NCBI GenBank assembly: GCA_002101905.1
Contig: LQPU01000019.1
Location: forward strand, 1-64,000
Origin: Mycobacterium shimoidei
GTDB taxonomy: Bacteria; Actinomycetota; Actinomycetes; Mycobacteriales; Mycobacteriaceae
Direction: 5' to 3'
DNA: 64,000 bases
The translations under genes were made by a program, and so were the position numbers. The notes under the pieces were generated by a model, which was not told the DNA's origin, searched no databases, and worked only from the letters and a program-made list of their open reading frames with translations. This document shows positions 45,044-54,106 of this stretch, piece by piece (position 1 is the stretch's first letter; every line of letters begins with the position of its first letter).

Positions 45044-45444
45044 GCCGGCACCGCTTGGGCTCGTGGCGTCGCGCCGACCGGAACTATCTCTTTGCCCAGC
45101 GGCACCAGCGACACCGGAATCAGCTTGAGGTTGGCCAGCGCCAACGGAATCCCGATGATGGTGGCCGCCTGCGCGAGCGCGGTTGTCAGATGAATGACGG
45201 TCAGCGAGATGCCGAATAACAGGACCCAGATGACATTGCCGATCAGCGCTCCCGGCCGCGCGCCGGGCTTCTCGACGATGGTGCGCCCGAAGGGCCAGAG
45301 GGCATATGAGGCGATGCGCAGCGAAGCGAAGCCGAACGGGATGGTGATGATCAGCAGGAAGCAGACGAGCGCGGCGAGCAGGTATCCCGCGGCCAGCCAG
45401 ATGCCGCCGAAGACCAGCCAGATGATGTTCAGGATCAGGCGCAT
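45040..45444 (-). CDS. YccF-domain membrane protein
   Basis: 134 residues with four hydrophobic segments (about 5 to 25, 24 to 40, 68 to 85 and 88 to 110) and the duplicated YccF motif, seen as FGFASLRIASYALWPFGR and LALANLKLIPVSLVPLGK, which I read as two internal repeats. The function of YccF proteins is not established. The ATG at 45444 has GGAGGAG in front. It is first in the operon with moaA2 and moaD2. Position matches Rv0870c. Confidence 0.88.
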   Translation of the reverse strand: MRLILNIIWLVFGGIWLAAGYLLAALVCFLLIITIPFGFASLRIASYALWPFGRTIVEKPGARPGALIGNVIWVLLFGISLTVIHLTTALAQAATIIGIPLALANLKLIPVSLVPLGKEIVPVGATPRAQAVPA

Positions 45445-45509
45445 ATCTCCTCCACCGGTACGGCCAGCGTACCGACTCAACGGGGGTGCTCGGGCAGCCG
45501 GCATCCGAG

Positions 45510-45515
45510 TAGGAT
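45510..45515 (+). promoter_or_regulatory. Possible cspB -10 element
   Basis: TAGGAT about 78 bases before the GTG at 45594 would give the long 5' leader typical of cold-shock mRNAs. No clear -35 box. Confidence 0.3.
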
Positions 45516-45593
45516 TTGCAGTCGCGTCCTGCGCAGGCGGGACGCTTCCTTGTGTTGCCTTTAGTGGATGCATCAGACAAGCAGGTGAGACCA

Positions 45594-45995
45594 GTGCCGA
45601 CCGGCAAGGTGAAGTGGTACGACGCCGCCAAGGGCTTCGGCTTCTTGTCCCAGGAGGACGGCGAAGACGTCTACGTCCGCTCCTCGGCGCTGCCCGAGGG
45701 GGTCGAGGATCTCAAGACCGGCCAGCGTGTCGAGTTCGGTATCGCCACCGGGCGGCGCGGGCCGCAGGCGTTGAGTCTCAAGCTGATCGATCCGCCGCCC
45801 AGCCTGTCTCGACGCCGGGAACCGGCTGAGCACAAGCACAGCCCTGACGAACTGCACGGCATGGTGGAGGACATGATCACCCTGCTGGAAAGCACGGTGC
45901 AGCCCGAGCTACGCAAGGGGCGCTACCCCGACCGCAAGACCGCGCGGCGCGTCTCGGAGGTGGTCAAGGCGGTGGCCCGAGAGCTCGACGCCTGA
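45594..45995 (+). CDS. cspB: Cold-shock-domain protein CspB with C-terminal extension
   Basis: 133 residues. An N-terminal cold-shock OB fold ([17 protein letters not shown] with RNP1-type [13 protein letters not shown] as RNP2) is followed by a 65-residue helical, charged extension ([20 protein letters not shown]). Most cold-shock proteins are about 67 residues, so the extension is a feature of this subgroup. It binds single-stranded nucleic acid. The GTG at 45594 aligns with the family start; upstream frame is open but unsupported. Position matches Rv0871; the PE_PGRS gene expected next is absent. Confidence 0.92.
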   Translation: MPTGKVKWYDAAKGFGFLSQEDGEDVYVRSSALPEGVEDLKTGQRVEFGIATGRRGPQALSLKLIDPPPSLSRRREPAEHKHSPDELHGMVEDMITLLESTVQPELRKGRYPDRKTARRVSEVVKAVARELDA

Positions 45996-46048
45996 GGAAA
46001 AGCCGTCGGCCGACGAAAACGTGCGCCAAAGCGTACTGGCGAGTAACA

Positions 46049-46077
46049 CTGGGTACTACCACCCCGGGAGTACCCAG
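46049..46077. promoter_or_regulatory. Inverted repeat in the fadE10 promoter region
   Basis: CTGGGTACT (46049 to 46057) and AGTACCCAG (46069 to 46077) are perfect 9-base arms around an 11-base spacer, 26 bases before the fadE10 start. Candidate operator for a lipid-responsive regulator. Confidence 0.5.
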
Positions 46078-46103
46078 GGAGCCCGTCCAGCGAGGAGTGT
46101 CCG

Positions 46104-48041
46104 ATGGCGCAGCAGGTACAGGTCACCGAGGAGCAAGCGAGAGCCGTAGCCGAGGAGTCACGCGAATCCGGCTGGGATAAACCGTCTTTCGCTAAAGAGC
46201 TTTTCCTCGGTCGCTTTCCACTAGATCTGATTCACCCGTTTCCCCGGCCGACCGACGAGGACGCCGCCCGCACCGACGCTTTCCTGACCAAGCTGGGCGA
46301 GTTTCTCCGCGGGGTCGACGGCAGCGTGATCGAACGCGATGCCCAGATTCCCGACGAATACGTGAAGGGCTTTGCTGACCTGGGCTGCTTCGGGATGAAG
46401 ATTCCCGTCGAGTACGGCGGCCTGGGCATGTCGCAGGTAGCCTACAACCGCGCCCTGATGATGGTGTCGTCGGTGCATCCGAGTCTGGGCGCACTGCTGT
46501 CGGCGCACCAGTCGATCGGGGTGCCCGAACCGCTCAAGCTGGCCGGCACCGAGGAACAGAAGCAAAAGTTCCTGCCGCGCTGTGCGGCCGGAGGGATCTC
46601 GGCGTTCCTGCTGACCGAACCGGACGTGGGCTCCGACCCGGCGCGGCTGGCGTCCACGGCGATCCCGGTCGACGACGGGCAGGCCTACCAGCTCGACGGC
46701 GTGAAGTTGTGGACCACCAACGGCGTCGTCGCCGATCTGCTGGTGGTGATGGCCCGCGTACCCAAGAGCGAGGGACACCGGGGCGGAATCAGCGCGTTTG
46801 TCGTCGAGGCCGATTCACCCGGCATCACCGTCGAACGCCGCAACAAGTTCATGGGGCTGCGCGGCATCGAAAACGGTGTGACCCGGATGCATCGGGTACG
46901 AGTCCCTCGCGAAAACCTCATCGGGCGCGAAGGCGACGGTCTGAAGATCGCGCTGACCACGCTGAATGCCGGGCGGCTGGCCATCCCGGCGATTGCCGCC
47001 GGTTCGGCGAAATGGTCGTTGAAGATCGCACGGGAGTGGTCGTGTGAACGGGTGCAATGGGGCAAGCCGGTGGGCGAGCACGCCGCCGTCGCCAACAAGA
47101 TCGCGTTTATCGCGGCGACCGCCTACGCCCTGGAATCGGCGTTGGAGCTGTCCGGGCAGATGGCCGACGAAGGCCGCAACGACATCCGGATCGAGGCGGC
47201 GCTGGCCAAGCTGTGGTCGAGCGAAATGGCCTGCGTGATCGCCGACGAACTGGTGCAAATCCGCGGCGGCCGCGGCTATGAAACCGCCGAGTCGCTGGCG
47301 GCCCGCGGTGAGCGTGCGGTACCGGTGGAGCAGGTCGTGCGCGACCTGCGCATCAACCGGATCTTCGAAGGTTCCAGTGAGATCATGCGGTTACTGATCG
47401 CCCGTGAGGCCGTCGACGCGCACCTGAGTGCCGCCGGGGACCTGGCGAACCCCAAAGCCGATATGCGCCAGAAGGCCAAGGCGGCCGCCGGCGCGAGCGG
47501 GTTCTACGCGAAGTGGTTGCCGCAGTTGGTATTCGGTGAAGGACAGCTCCCGACGAGCTACCGCGATTTCGGCCCCCTGGCAACCCACCTGCGGTTCGTC
47601 GAACGCTCGTCACGCAAGCTCGCCCGCAACACGTTCTACGGAATGGCGCGCTGGCAGGCGGCTTTGGAGCAAAAGCAGGGATTCCTCGGCCGCGTCGTGG
47701 ACATCGGCGCGGAGCTGTTCGCCATGGCGGCATCGTGCGTGCGCGCCGAGGCGCAACGGGCCGCCGACCGCGCCGAAGGTGACCAGGCGTACGAATTGGC
47801 CGACGCGTTCTGCCAGCAGGCCACCTTGCGGGTGGAGGCGCTCTTCGACGCGTTGTGGACCAATACCGACGGCACCGACTTGCGGCTGGCGCGAAATGTG
47901 CTGGCGGGCAGGTATACCTGGCTCGAGGAGGGCATCCTCGACCAGTCCGAGGGCACCGGGCCATGGATCGCCCATTGGGAACCCGGCCCGTCCACCGAGG
48001 AGAATGTGGCGCGGCGGTTCCTGACGGCCGCCTCGTCATGA
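46104..48041 (+). CDS. fadE10: Acyl-CoA dehydrogenase FadE10
   Basis: 645 residues, larger than the usual 380 to 400. The dehydrogenase core spans about 45 to 450 (FGMKIPVEYGGLGM, FLLTEPDVGSDPARL, LWTTNGVVADLLVV, RGGRGYETAESLA, RINRIFEGSSEIMRL), with the glutamate region of EGSSEIM. An extra C-terminal helical domain of about 190 residues follows, as in VLCAD and ACAD9-type enzymes. It oxidises acyl-CoA to enoyl-CoA with FAD. RBS GGAG precedes the ATG. The stop overlaps the next start (ATGA). Position matches Rv0873. Confidence 0.93.
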   Translation: MAQQVQVTEEQARAVAEESRESGWDKPSFAKELFLGRFPLDLIHPFPRPTDEDAARTDAFLTKLGEFLRGVDGSVIERDAQIPDEYVKGFADLGCFGMKIPVEYGGLGMSQVAYNRALMMVSSVHPSLGALLSAHQSIGVPEPLKLAGTEEQKQKFLPRCAAGGISAFLLTEPDVGSDPARLASTAIPVDDGQAYQLDGVKLWTTNGVVADLLVVMARVPKSEGHRGGISAFVVEADSPGITVERRNKFMGLRGIENGVTRMHRVRVPRENLIGREGDGLKIALTTLNAGRLAIPAIAAGSAKWSLKIAREWSCERVQWGKPVGEHAAVANKIAFIAATAYALESALELSGQMADEGRNDIRIEAALAKLWSSEMACVIADELVQIRGGRGYETAESLAARGERAVPVEQVVRDLRINRIFEGSSEIMRLLIAREAVDAHLSAAGDLANPKADMRQKAKAAAGASGFYAKWLPQLVFGEGQLPTSYRDFGPLATHLRFVERSSRKLARNTFYGMARWQAALEQKQGFLGRVVDIGAELFAMAASCVRAEAQRAADRAEGDQAYELADAFCQQATLRVEALFDALWTNTDGTDLRLARNVLAGRYTWLEEGILDQSEGTGPWIAHWEPGPSTEENVARRFLTAASS

Positions 48042-49051
48042 CAGCGTCGTACGTCGCAACATCAGGGGAGTTCAACCGCGATTCCAATTACATCGCGACC
48101 CGGATCACCGCCGACGGACGCGACGGCTATCCGGTCGAGCCGGGCCGCTACCGGTTGATCGTCGCGCGTGCGTGCCCCTGGGCGAACCGGGCGATCATCG
48201 TTCGGCGGCTACTCGGCTTGGAAGATGCTATTTCCATTGGGTTTTGCGGCCCAACCCACGACGAGCGGAGCTGGACATTCGATCTGGATCCCGGCGGTGT
48301 CGATCCGGTGCTGAAAATTCCGCGGTTGCAAGACGCCTATTTCAAGCGGTTCCCCGACTACCCGAAAGGCATCACGGTCCCGGCGATTGTCGATGTGCCC
48401 ACCGGCGCGGTCGTCACCAACGATTTCGCGCAGATGACGTTGGACTTGTCAACGCAGTGGACGGCCTATCACCGCGACGGCGCTCCGAACCTTTACCCCG
48501 AACCGCTGCGCGCTGAGATCGACGAAGTGGCGCAACGGATCTACACCGAGATCAACAACGGTGTGTACCGCTGCGGCTTCGCCGGTACCCAGGAGGCCTA
48601 TGACGCGGCCTACGAGCGGCTGTTCGCCGGGCTGGACTGGGTCAGCGATCGGCTGGCGAGGCAGCGGTATCTGGTGGGCGACACCATCACCGAGGCTGAC
48701 GTGCGGTTGTTCACCACACTGGCCCGATTCGATCCGGTTTATCACGGGCATTTCAAGTGCAATCGCACCAAGTTGTCCGAAATGCCGGTGCTGTGGGCAT
48801 ATGCGCGTGATCTGTTCCAGACACCCGGTTTCGGCGACACGGTAGATTTCGTCCAGATCAAGCAGCACTACTACATCGTGCACGCGGACATCAACCCCAC
48901 CCGCATCGTGCCGCGCGGCCCCGATCTGTCCGGTTGGCTCACCCCGCACGGTCGGGAAGCGTTGGGCGGTAGGCCATTTGGCGACGGCACACCACCCGGG
49001 CCACCGGTGGACGGCGAGCGCGTGCCCCCCGGCCACGGGGCGGACGGCTAA
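48038..49051 (+). CDS. Xi-class glutathione-transferase-like (glutathionyl-hydroquinone reductase family) protein
   Basis: 337 residues. The thioredoxin-like N-terminal domain carries the xi-class motif ARACPWANRAIIV with Cys46, and FCGPTHDERSWTF and a GST C-terminal helical domain (QRYLVGDTITEADVRLFTTL) follow. A Pro/Gly-rich tail ends the protein. These enzymes reduce glutathionyl-hydroquinones; mycobacteria lack glutathione and use mycothiol, so the thiol partner is probably mycothiol (inference). It is co-translated with fadE10 by an ATGA overlap. Not expected here in M. tuberculosis gene order. Confidence 0.88.
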   Translation: MTASYVATSGEFNRDSNYIATRITADGRDGYPVEPGRYRLIVARACPWANRAIIVRRLLGLEDAISIGFCGPTHDERSWTFDLDPGGVDPVLKIPRLQDAYFKRFPDYPKGITVPAIVDVPTGAVVTNDFAQMTLDLSTQWTAYHRDGAPNLYPEPLRAEIDEVAQRIYTEINNGVYRCGFAGTQEAYDAAYERLFAGLDWVSDRLARQRYLVGDTITEADVRLFTTLARFDPVYHGHFKCNRTKLSEMPVLWAYARDLFQTPGFGDTVDFVQIKQHYYIVHADINPTRIVPRGPDLSGWLTPHGREALGGRPFGDGTPPGPPVDGERVPPGHGADG

Positions 49052-49536
49052 AACAGCGTTCGCACCGACCACTCGGCGTGTGGGACGTCGTGCAACTGAC
49101 CGGCGGGGTCGACCACCAAGGTCAGCAGTTGCACGACGATTCCGGCCAAGCGCCCGCGCTGCGGGTCGACGGTGGGAATGGTGACCGCCAGCCGACTGCC
49201 CGGTCGAAACATGGTGGCGGTGGTGTTCGCCTCGTCGGCATATACCCGCAGCAGTCGCCACGGTGCCCGGCCGATCGAACTCGGCACCGAAAGCTGCACG
49301 GGATCAACGGCATTCACCGGTAATTCGCCCTGGGTATGCGGGGTCTGGCAATCGGTCACGTCGAGCACGTCGCAATACAGGTACGGCCCGACCCGGGTCA
49401 GGTGACCGTGCGAATACGCGCTGATCTCGGGTCGCACCGGGCCGCGTTCACCGACAAGCAACCAGGCACCGATTCCCGCGGCGGTCGCGGTCATTACCAC
49501 CACGACCGCCACCAGCACGGCGAGCGGACGTTTCAC
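49048..49536 (-). CDS. DUF2771-family membrane-anchored protein
   Basis: 162 residues. An N-terminal membrane segment (RPLAVLVAVVVVMTATAAGI) anchors an extracytoplasmic domain with two cysteines (YCDVLDVTDCQTP). Unknown function; the family sits beside the MFS transporter gene in mycobacteria (Rv0875c position). The GTG at 49536 overlaps the transporter stop as GTGA, so they are made together. Its stop overlaps that of the convergent GST-like gene by 4 bases. Confidence 0.85.
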   Translation of the reverse strand: MKRPLAVLVAVVVVMTATAAGIGAWLLVGERGPVRPEISAYSHGHLTRVGPYLYCDVLDVTDCQTPHTQGELPVNAVDPVQLSVPSSIGRAPWRLLRVYADEANTTATMFRPGSRLAVTIPTVDPQRGRLAGIVVQLLTLVVDPAGQLHDVPHAEWSVRTLF

Positions 49537-51134
49537 TGCGGCGTCACCAGGTTGGTGGGGTCGTGCTCGACCAGGACGGGCCGGTTTCCGCCCAGCCCGG
49601 GTATCAACGAGTGGCCCCGGAAGCTGACCACAGTCTGGGCCAGACCCAGGATGAGCAGCGCGCCCACCGCAGTGAAGCCGACCCACAGCTCGGTGTAGAG
49701 CAGCACGCCCAGCGTGCCGCCGAGCACCCAGGCCAGCTGCAGCGTCGACTCGGAACGGCCGAACGCCGAGGCGCGGGATTCTTCGGGCAGGTCGTCTTGC
49801 AACGAAGCGTCCAGTGAGGCCTTGGCGATCGCACTCGCCCCGGAGGTGATCAAGGTGGCGATGGCGGCCGCCGGCAGGGTGCCGGCCACGGCCGCGGCCA
49901 GTGCCGATGCAGTGACCGCCACCGTGCAGCGCACCACCAGCACGGCGGGCCTGCCCAGCTGCAACCGCGCGCTGGTGAAGTTGCCCACGAAATTCCCGAC
50001 CGCCGCTGCCGCCCCGATCAACCCCAACATGGCCAGCTGCACCCAGCCACTGGCGTCGTGCGCCTTGGCGACGAACGCCGGATACAAGAACAGAAAGCCG
50101 ACCATGACTTTGATCGTGGAATTACCCCACAATGCGGTAATGATGTTGCGGCCCAACGGTTGCAGCAAGCTACGGGGTCCGCTTCGCGGCTGTTGGTTGC
50201 GATAACTCAACGTGGTCGGGACCTCGCCGGCGGTCACCTCGACCCATCGGGGGATCCGCATCGACAATGCCGCGCCGACCACGGTGACCGCGACGATGAC
50301 GAACAAGGCGCCCGGCAGACCGAACAAGTGGGTGAGCGCAAACTCGATGCCGCTGGCGATGCCACCGCCCACGATGGTGCCGCCCAACAGCCCGAACATG
50401 GTCAGCCGGGAGTTGACCCGCACCAAATCGATCGTGGGCGGCATCACCCGCGGAGTTACCGCGCTGCGCAACACGGAGAACGACTTCGACAGCACCATCA
50501 TGGCCAGCGCGCTGGGGTAGAGCACCCAGGACGGGAAGCTGCCGGTCGCGCTGTCGTAGTTGGCGATCAGCACGATCGCCAGCGCGGTGCGCAGTACGAA
50601 CGAGGCCGCCAGCGCGACGCGCCGGCCGTGCTGCAGCCGGTCGAGCGCCGGACCGATCAGCGGCGCGATCACCGCGAACGGCGCAATCGTGATCAGCAGG
50701 TACAGCGCGACCCTGTCCTTGCTCTCCCCGGTGGCCGCCGCGAAGAACAGCGTGTTGGCCAGCGCGACGGCCATCGCGGAGTCGACCGCGGAATTGGCCA
50801 CCACCGGCCAGGTCAGCGCGGTGAGCCCGGATCGGTCGGCGCCGTCGGCGGTCGCCGCCCGATGCACCAATCCGTACATCCGTGAACCCATTTCGCGGCT
50901 GCGCAGTGCCGCGGCGCGGGTGACTGTGATGCGCTCGGAATTGCGGGTTTGACGTGGCGGCTCTTTCCCGGGGGACGGACCGTACCGGCGGGCCCGGTCG
51001 CGTCCGGACCGGTCCTGCAATGGCGGCAGATAGCGGTTGGCGCTGGGCATCGGGGGGCGGCGCGGTCGCCGATCGCCCGAGTCGTCGGCCGGATAGTTGG
51101 CCATGCCGGGGTGCTCGGGCCGCTGTCTGGACAC
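49533..51134 (-). CDS. Major facilitator superfamily transporter
   Basis: 533 residues. About 60 charged residues (many R, P) form a cytoplasmic N-terminus, followed by twelve hydrophobic segments beginning near LTWPVVANSAVDSAMAVALA. The loop after segment 2, GPALDRLQHGRRVALA, fits the MFS motif A. Probably a drug or metabolite exporter of the Rv0876c type; substrate unknown. An in-frame internal start near residue 80 would still give all membrane segments, so the long basic N-terminus could be overextended. Co-translated with the DUF2771 gene. Confidence 0.88.
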   Translation of the reverse strand: MSRQRPEHPGMANYPADDSGDRRPRRPPMPSANRYLPPLQDRSGRDRARRYGPSPGKEPPRQTRNSERITVTRAAALRSREMGSRMYGLVHRAATADGADRSGLTALTWPVVANSAVDSAMAVALANTLFFAAATGESKDRVALYLLITIAPFAVIAPLIGPALDRLQHGRRVALAASFVLRTALAIVLIANYDSATGSFPSWVLYPSALAMMVLSKSFSVLRSAVTPRVMPPTIDLVRVNSRLTMFGLLGGTIVGGGIASGIEFALTHLFGLPGALFVIVAVTVVGAALSMRIPRWVEVTAGEVPTTLSYRNQQPRSGPRSLLQPLGRNIITALWGNSTIKVMVGFLFLYPAFVAKAHDASGWVQLAMLGLIGAAAAVGNFVGNFTSARLQLGRPAVLVVRCTVAVTASALAAAVAGTLPAAAIATLITSGASAIAKASLDASLQDDLPEESRASAFGRSESTLQLAWVLGGTLGVLLYTELWVGFTAVGALLILGLAQTVVSFRGHSLIPGLGGNRPVLVEHDPTNLVTPQ

Positions 51135-51197
51135 GAATCAATTCTCACCCATGCCGCCTAGTCGGCTGTGCAGGCGCTACGGCAGTATTGAAGGCAT

Positions 51198-51968
51198 ATG
51201 GAGACAGCGGACAGCGTGACGCAGTGGGCGGACGGGCTGGCACCGATCCTTACCGGCGCGGTCGAGCAGGCGCGCGCGGCCATCGTCGAGTTCAGCGGCG
51301 CCGACACTGTCGGTGACTACCTTGGGGTCGACTACGAAGACCCGACCGCGGCGACCCACCGATTCCTGGCCCACATCCCCGGCTACCAGGGCTGGCAGTG
51401 GGCCGTTGTGGTGGCCGCCCACCCGGGCGCCGACCACGCCACGGTCAGCGAGGTGGTGTTGGTTCCGGGCCCGACCGCATTGCTGGCGCCGCCGTGGGTG
51501 CCCTGGGAACAGCGGATCAGGCCGGGCGACCTGAGCCCCGGCGATCTGCTCGCGCCACCGCGGGACGACCCGCGACTGGTGCCGGGTTACACGGCCAGCG
51601 GTGACCCACTTCTCGACGAGACCGCCGCCGAGATCGGCTTGGGGCGGCGTTGGGTGATGAGCGCGTTCGGCCGAGCGGCGGCCGCGCAGCGCTGGCACGA
51701 CGGCGACTACGGCCCGAACTCGGCGATGGCCCGGTCCACCAAACGGGTTTGCCGCGACTGCGGTTTCTTCCTGCCACTGGCCGGGTCGCTGGGCGCGATG
51801 TTCGGGGTGTGCGGCAACGAGTTCTCCGCCGACGGTCACGTCGTCGACCACGAGTACGGCTGCGGCGCGCACTCCGACACGCCGGCCCCCGCCGGCAGCG
51901 GCTCACCGGCCTACGCTCCCTACGACGACGGCGTGCTCGACGTCACCGAGCCGGCCAAGAACGACTAG
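51198..51968 (+). CDS. DUF3027-family protein
   Basis: 256 residues, soluble. Conserved-looking parts are HIPGYQGWQWAVVVAAHPGA, PPWVPWEQRIRPGDLSPGDL, and a four-cysteine region CRDCGFFLPLAGSLG ... FGVCGNEF that could bind zinc. Matches Rv0877 by position and length; function unknown. Divergent from the MFS gene. It overlaps the convergent SRPBCC gene by 4 bases. Confidence 0.87.
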   Translation: METADSVTQWADGLAPILTGAVEQARAAIVEFSGADTVGDYLGVDYEDPTAATHRFLAHIPGYQGWQWAVVVAAHPGADHATVSEVVLVPGPTALLAPPWVPWEQRIRPGDLSPGDLLAPPRDDPRLVPGYTASGDPLLDETAAEIGLGRRWVMSAFGRAAAAQRWHDGDYGPNSAMARSTKRVCRDCGFFLPLAGSLGAMFGVCGNEFSADGHVVDHEYGCGAHSDTPAPAGSGSPAYAPYDDGVLDVTEPAKND

Positions 51969-52420
51969 CCGCTCTCGGCCGCGGCTTTGATCCGTGCCAG
52001 CGAGGTATTCATTCCCTCGATGAGCTCGCGCTCGAAGGAGTCTTCTCCGCCCAGCACGGCGTTCACGGTCATGGTCGAGATCGGCTTGACGCCGTTTTCG
52101 GCATGCCGGCTTTCGATCACCCGGGTGCCCTCGGGGATCGGCTGCAGCTCGTAGCTCCAGATCGTGCCGTTGGCGTTGACCCTGAACGCGAGCTTCTGGT
52201 CGGGGATCACCTCGACGATCGTGCACGTCGTGGGCCAGAACAGTTGCTTGCGACGGTTCAGGTTGAGCGTGCGGGTGCCCTGGCGGATCGGGCCAAGCGG
52301 CTTCATCCACCGGCACTGCGGACTCCATTGCGGCATCCTGCCGAGGTCGGACACCAATGCCCAGACCTTCGCCGGTGGCGCCTTGATATCGACCTGTGCC
52401 TGCAACAGCGGCGCTGCCAT
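51965..52420 (-). CDS. SRPBCC-family protein, third copy in window
   Basis: 151 residues, START-like fold: LLQAQVDIKAPPAKVWALVS, then a beta sheet (VIPDQKLAFRVNANGTIWSY) and a C-terminal helix (FERELIEGMNTSLARIKAAA). Not close to the two copies near far. An unknown hydrophobic ligand is likely. It occupies the place where PPE13 lies in M. tuberculosis. RBS AGGAAG precedes the ATG at 52420. Confidence 0.87.
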   Translation of the reverse strand: MAAPLLQAQVDIKAPPAKVWALVSDLGRMPQWSPQCRWMKPLGPIRQGTRTLNLNRRKQLFWPTTCTIVEVIPDQKLAFRVNANGTIWSYELQPIPEGTRVIESRHAENGVKPISTMTVNAVLGGEDSFERELIEGMNTSLARIKAAAESG

Positions 52421-52451
52421 TCACTTCCTCCTAGTCGCCCAACGGTTTTAA

Positions 52452-52495
52452 CGATGTCCTAGCGATGTCTTGGCGATGTCTTGGCGATGTCATTG
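52452..52495. repeat. Four tandem 11-base repeats
   Basis: CGATGTCCTAG, CGATGTCTTGG, CGATGTCTTGG and CGATGTCATTG lie head to tail. They cover the stop codon of the DUF2530 gene and the gap before the SRPBCC gene. The two central units are identical. Role unknown; such short arrays vary in copy number. Confidence 0.85.
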
Positions 52496-52759
52496 TGGTT
52501 CGCGATACTTCAGCCCGGTTTGGGCTCCCCGCGCGCCGCGCCGAACCGCGTCGCGCTGCCACATGAAGATGCCGGTGCCCAGCAGCCCGACTGCCAGACC
52601 GGCCAACGTCACCGGTCGCCAGTGCTCCAGCTCCGGTACGACGAACGCGGCCACCGCCGCCGCGAGCCAGCCCAGCGCGCCGACCCCGATGACCGGCCAT
52701 ACCTCCAGCAAGGAATCCGGTAGCTGGGGCAGTTCCGGGGTGGAATCGGGCTCAGACAT
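52490..52759 (-). CDS. DUF2530-family small membrane protein
   Basis: 89 residues with two membrane segments ([20 protein letters not shown] and [19 protein letters not shown]) and a basic cytoplasmic end. Matches Rv0879c by position. Function unknown. The ATG at 52759 is preferred; the long upstream frame is antisense to marR. Its 3' end lies in the 11-base repeat array. Confidence 0.82.
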   Translation of the reverse strand: MSEPDSTPELPQLPDSLLEVWPVIGVGALGWLAAAVAAFVVPELEHWRPVTLAGLAVGLLGTGIFMWQRDAVRRGARGAQTGLKYREPQ

Positions 52760-52785
52760 CCAGTTCACGCTAACGGATGGGTTAT

Positions 52786-52809
52786 CTGTCGGTGATTCTG
52801 TCGGTGATT
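52786..52809. repeat. Tandem 12-base direct repeat in the DUF2530 / marR gap
   Basis: CTGTCGGTGATT occurs twice without a gap (52786 to 52797 and 52798 to 52809) between the divergent DUF2530 and marR genes, upstream of the marR -10 hexamer. It may be a regulator site or slippage product. Confidence 0.6.
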
Positions 52810-52836
52810 TGGCGTTGACGATCCGAGGTTGTGTCG

Positions 52837-52842
52837 TAACGT
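52837..52842 (+). promoter_or_regulatory. -10 element of a leaderless promoter (marR)
   Basis: TAACGT, 8 bases, then the GTG at 52851. Confidence 0.45.
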
Positions 52843-52850
52843 TCGGGGCT

Positions 52851-53282
52851 GTGACCGACGTCGATACGCGGCTGGCCAGCGACTTGTCGTTAGCGGTGAT
52901 GCGCCTGGCGAGACAACTGCGTTTTCGCAGGCCTTCGTCGCCGGTGTCGTTGTCGCAGCTGTCGGCGTTGTCCACACTGGCCAAAGAGGGGCCGATGACG
53001 CCCGGCGCGCTGGCCATCCGGGAACGGGTCCGGCCGCCGTCGATGACGCGAGTGATCGCCTCACTGGCCGATCTGGGCTTCGTGGACCGCACGGCCCACC
53101 CCGACGACGGTCGGCAGGTGCTGGTCTCGGTTTCCGAGGCCGGCAACGAGCTGATCGAGGCCGAACGTCGCGCCAGTCAGGAATGGCTTGCGCAGCGGCT
53201 GGCGTGTTTAGCTCGCGAGGAGCGTTGCACGCTCCGCGAGGCCGCAAATCTGATGCTGGCGCTCGTTGACGAAAGTCCGTGA
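52851..53282 (+). CDS. MarR-family transcriptional regulator
   Basis: 143 residues, winged helix-turn-helix. DNA-binding core [40 protein letters not shown] and the wing [17 protein letters not shown]. Position and length match Rv0880. GTG start on a probably leaderless transcript; the frame upstream is open but overlaps DUF2530. The stop overlaps the rRNA methyltransferase GTG (GTGA), so the operon is marR-trmH-DUF2537. Confidence 0.92.
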   Translation: MTDVDTRLASDLSLAVMRLARQLRFRRPSSPVSLSQLSALSTLAKEGPMTPGALAIRERVRPPSMTRVIASLADLGFVDRTAHPDDGRQVLVSVSEAGNELIEAERRASQEWLAQRLACLAREERCTLREAANLMLALVDESP

Positions 53283-54106
53283 CGGGCATGGTCGTCTGCG
53301 ATATCGACGATCCCGACGACCCACGGCTCGACAACTTTCGTGATCTGAACAGCATCGACCGCCGCCCGGATCTGCCCACCGGCAAAGGACTGGTGATCGC
53401 CGAGGGTGTACTGGTGGTGCAGCGCATGCTGGCGTCGCGGTTCACGCCGCTGGCCCTTCTGGGCGTGGATCGCAGGCTCGCTGAGCTCGAAGCCGATTTG
53501 ACTACCAGCAGCGCCCCGTACTATCGGGTGTCCGCCGAAGTGATGGCTGCGGTGGTCGGATTTCACCTCAACCGCGGGGTGTTGGCCGCGGCCCGCCGGG
53601 TGCCCGAGCCCAGTGTCAACCAGGTACTGGAGGGAGCCCGCACGGTCGCGGTGCTCGAAGGTGTCAACGACCACGAAAACCTGGGTTCGATTTTCCGCAA
53701 CGCCGCCGGACTCGACGTCGACGCGGTGGTGTTCGGCAGCGGCTGCGCCGACCCGCTGTACCGGCGCGCGGTGCGCGTCTCCATGGGGCACGCGTTGCTG
53801 GTGCCGTATGCCCGCGCAACCGATTGGCCCAACGAGTTGAAAACCATGCGGCAGAAGGGATTTCGGTTGCTGGCAATGACTCCCGATCGCGATGCCACCC
53901 CGTTGCCAATGGCCATGGCCACAGTGCGCGACCAACCGGTCGCGGTGCTGCTGGGCGCCGAAGGACCCGGGCTGAGCCACGCCGCGATGCGCGCAAGCGA
54001 CCTGCGGGTGCGCATTCCGATGTCGCGGGACACCGATTCGCTCAACGTCGCCACCGCGGCGGCGCTGGCGTTCTATGAACGCACACGGGTTAGGCTCGGC
54101 TCGTGA
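53279..54106 (+). CDS. TrmH/SpoU-family RNA methyltransferase
   Basis: 275 residues. The N-terminal substrate-binding part ([20 protein letters not shown]) precedes a knotted SPOUT domain with [20 protein letters not shown] shortened here, [14 protein letters not shown] and [17 protein letters not shown], the three TrmH motifs. 2'-O-methylation of rRNA or tRNA is expected. Position matches Rv0881. GTG start in a GTGA overlap with marR, and its own stop overlaps the next GTG. Confidence 0.92.
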   Translation: MTGMVVCDIDDPDDPRLDNFRDLNSIDRRPDLPTGKGLVIAEGVLVVQRMLASRFTPLALLGVDRRLAELEADLTTSSAPYYRVSAEVMAAVVGFHLNRGVLAAARRVPEPSVNQVLEGARTVAVLEGVNDHENLGSIFRNAAGLDVDAVVFGSGCADPLYRRAVRVSMGHALLVPYARATDWPNELKTMRQKGFRLLAMTPDRDATPLPMAMATVRDQPVAVLLGAEGPGLSHAAMRASDLRVRIPMSRDTDSLNVATAAALAFYERTRVRLGS

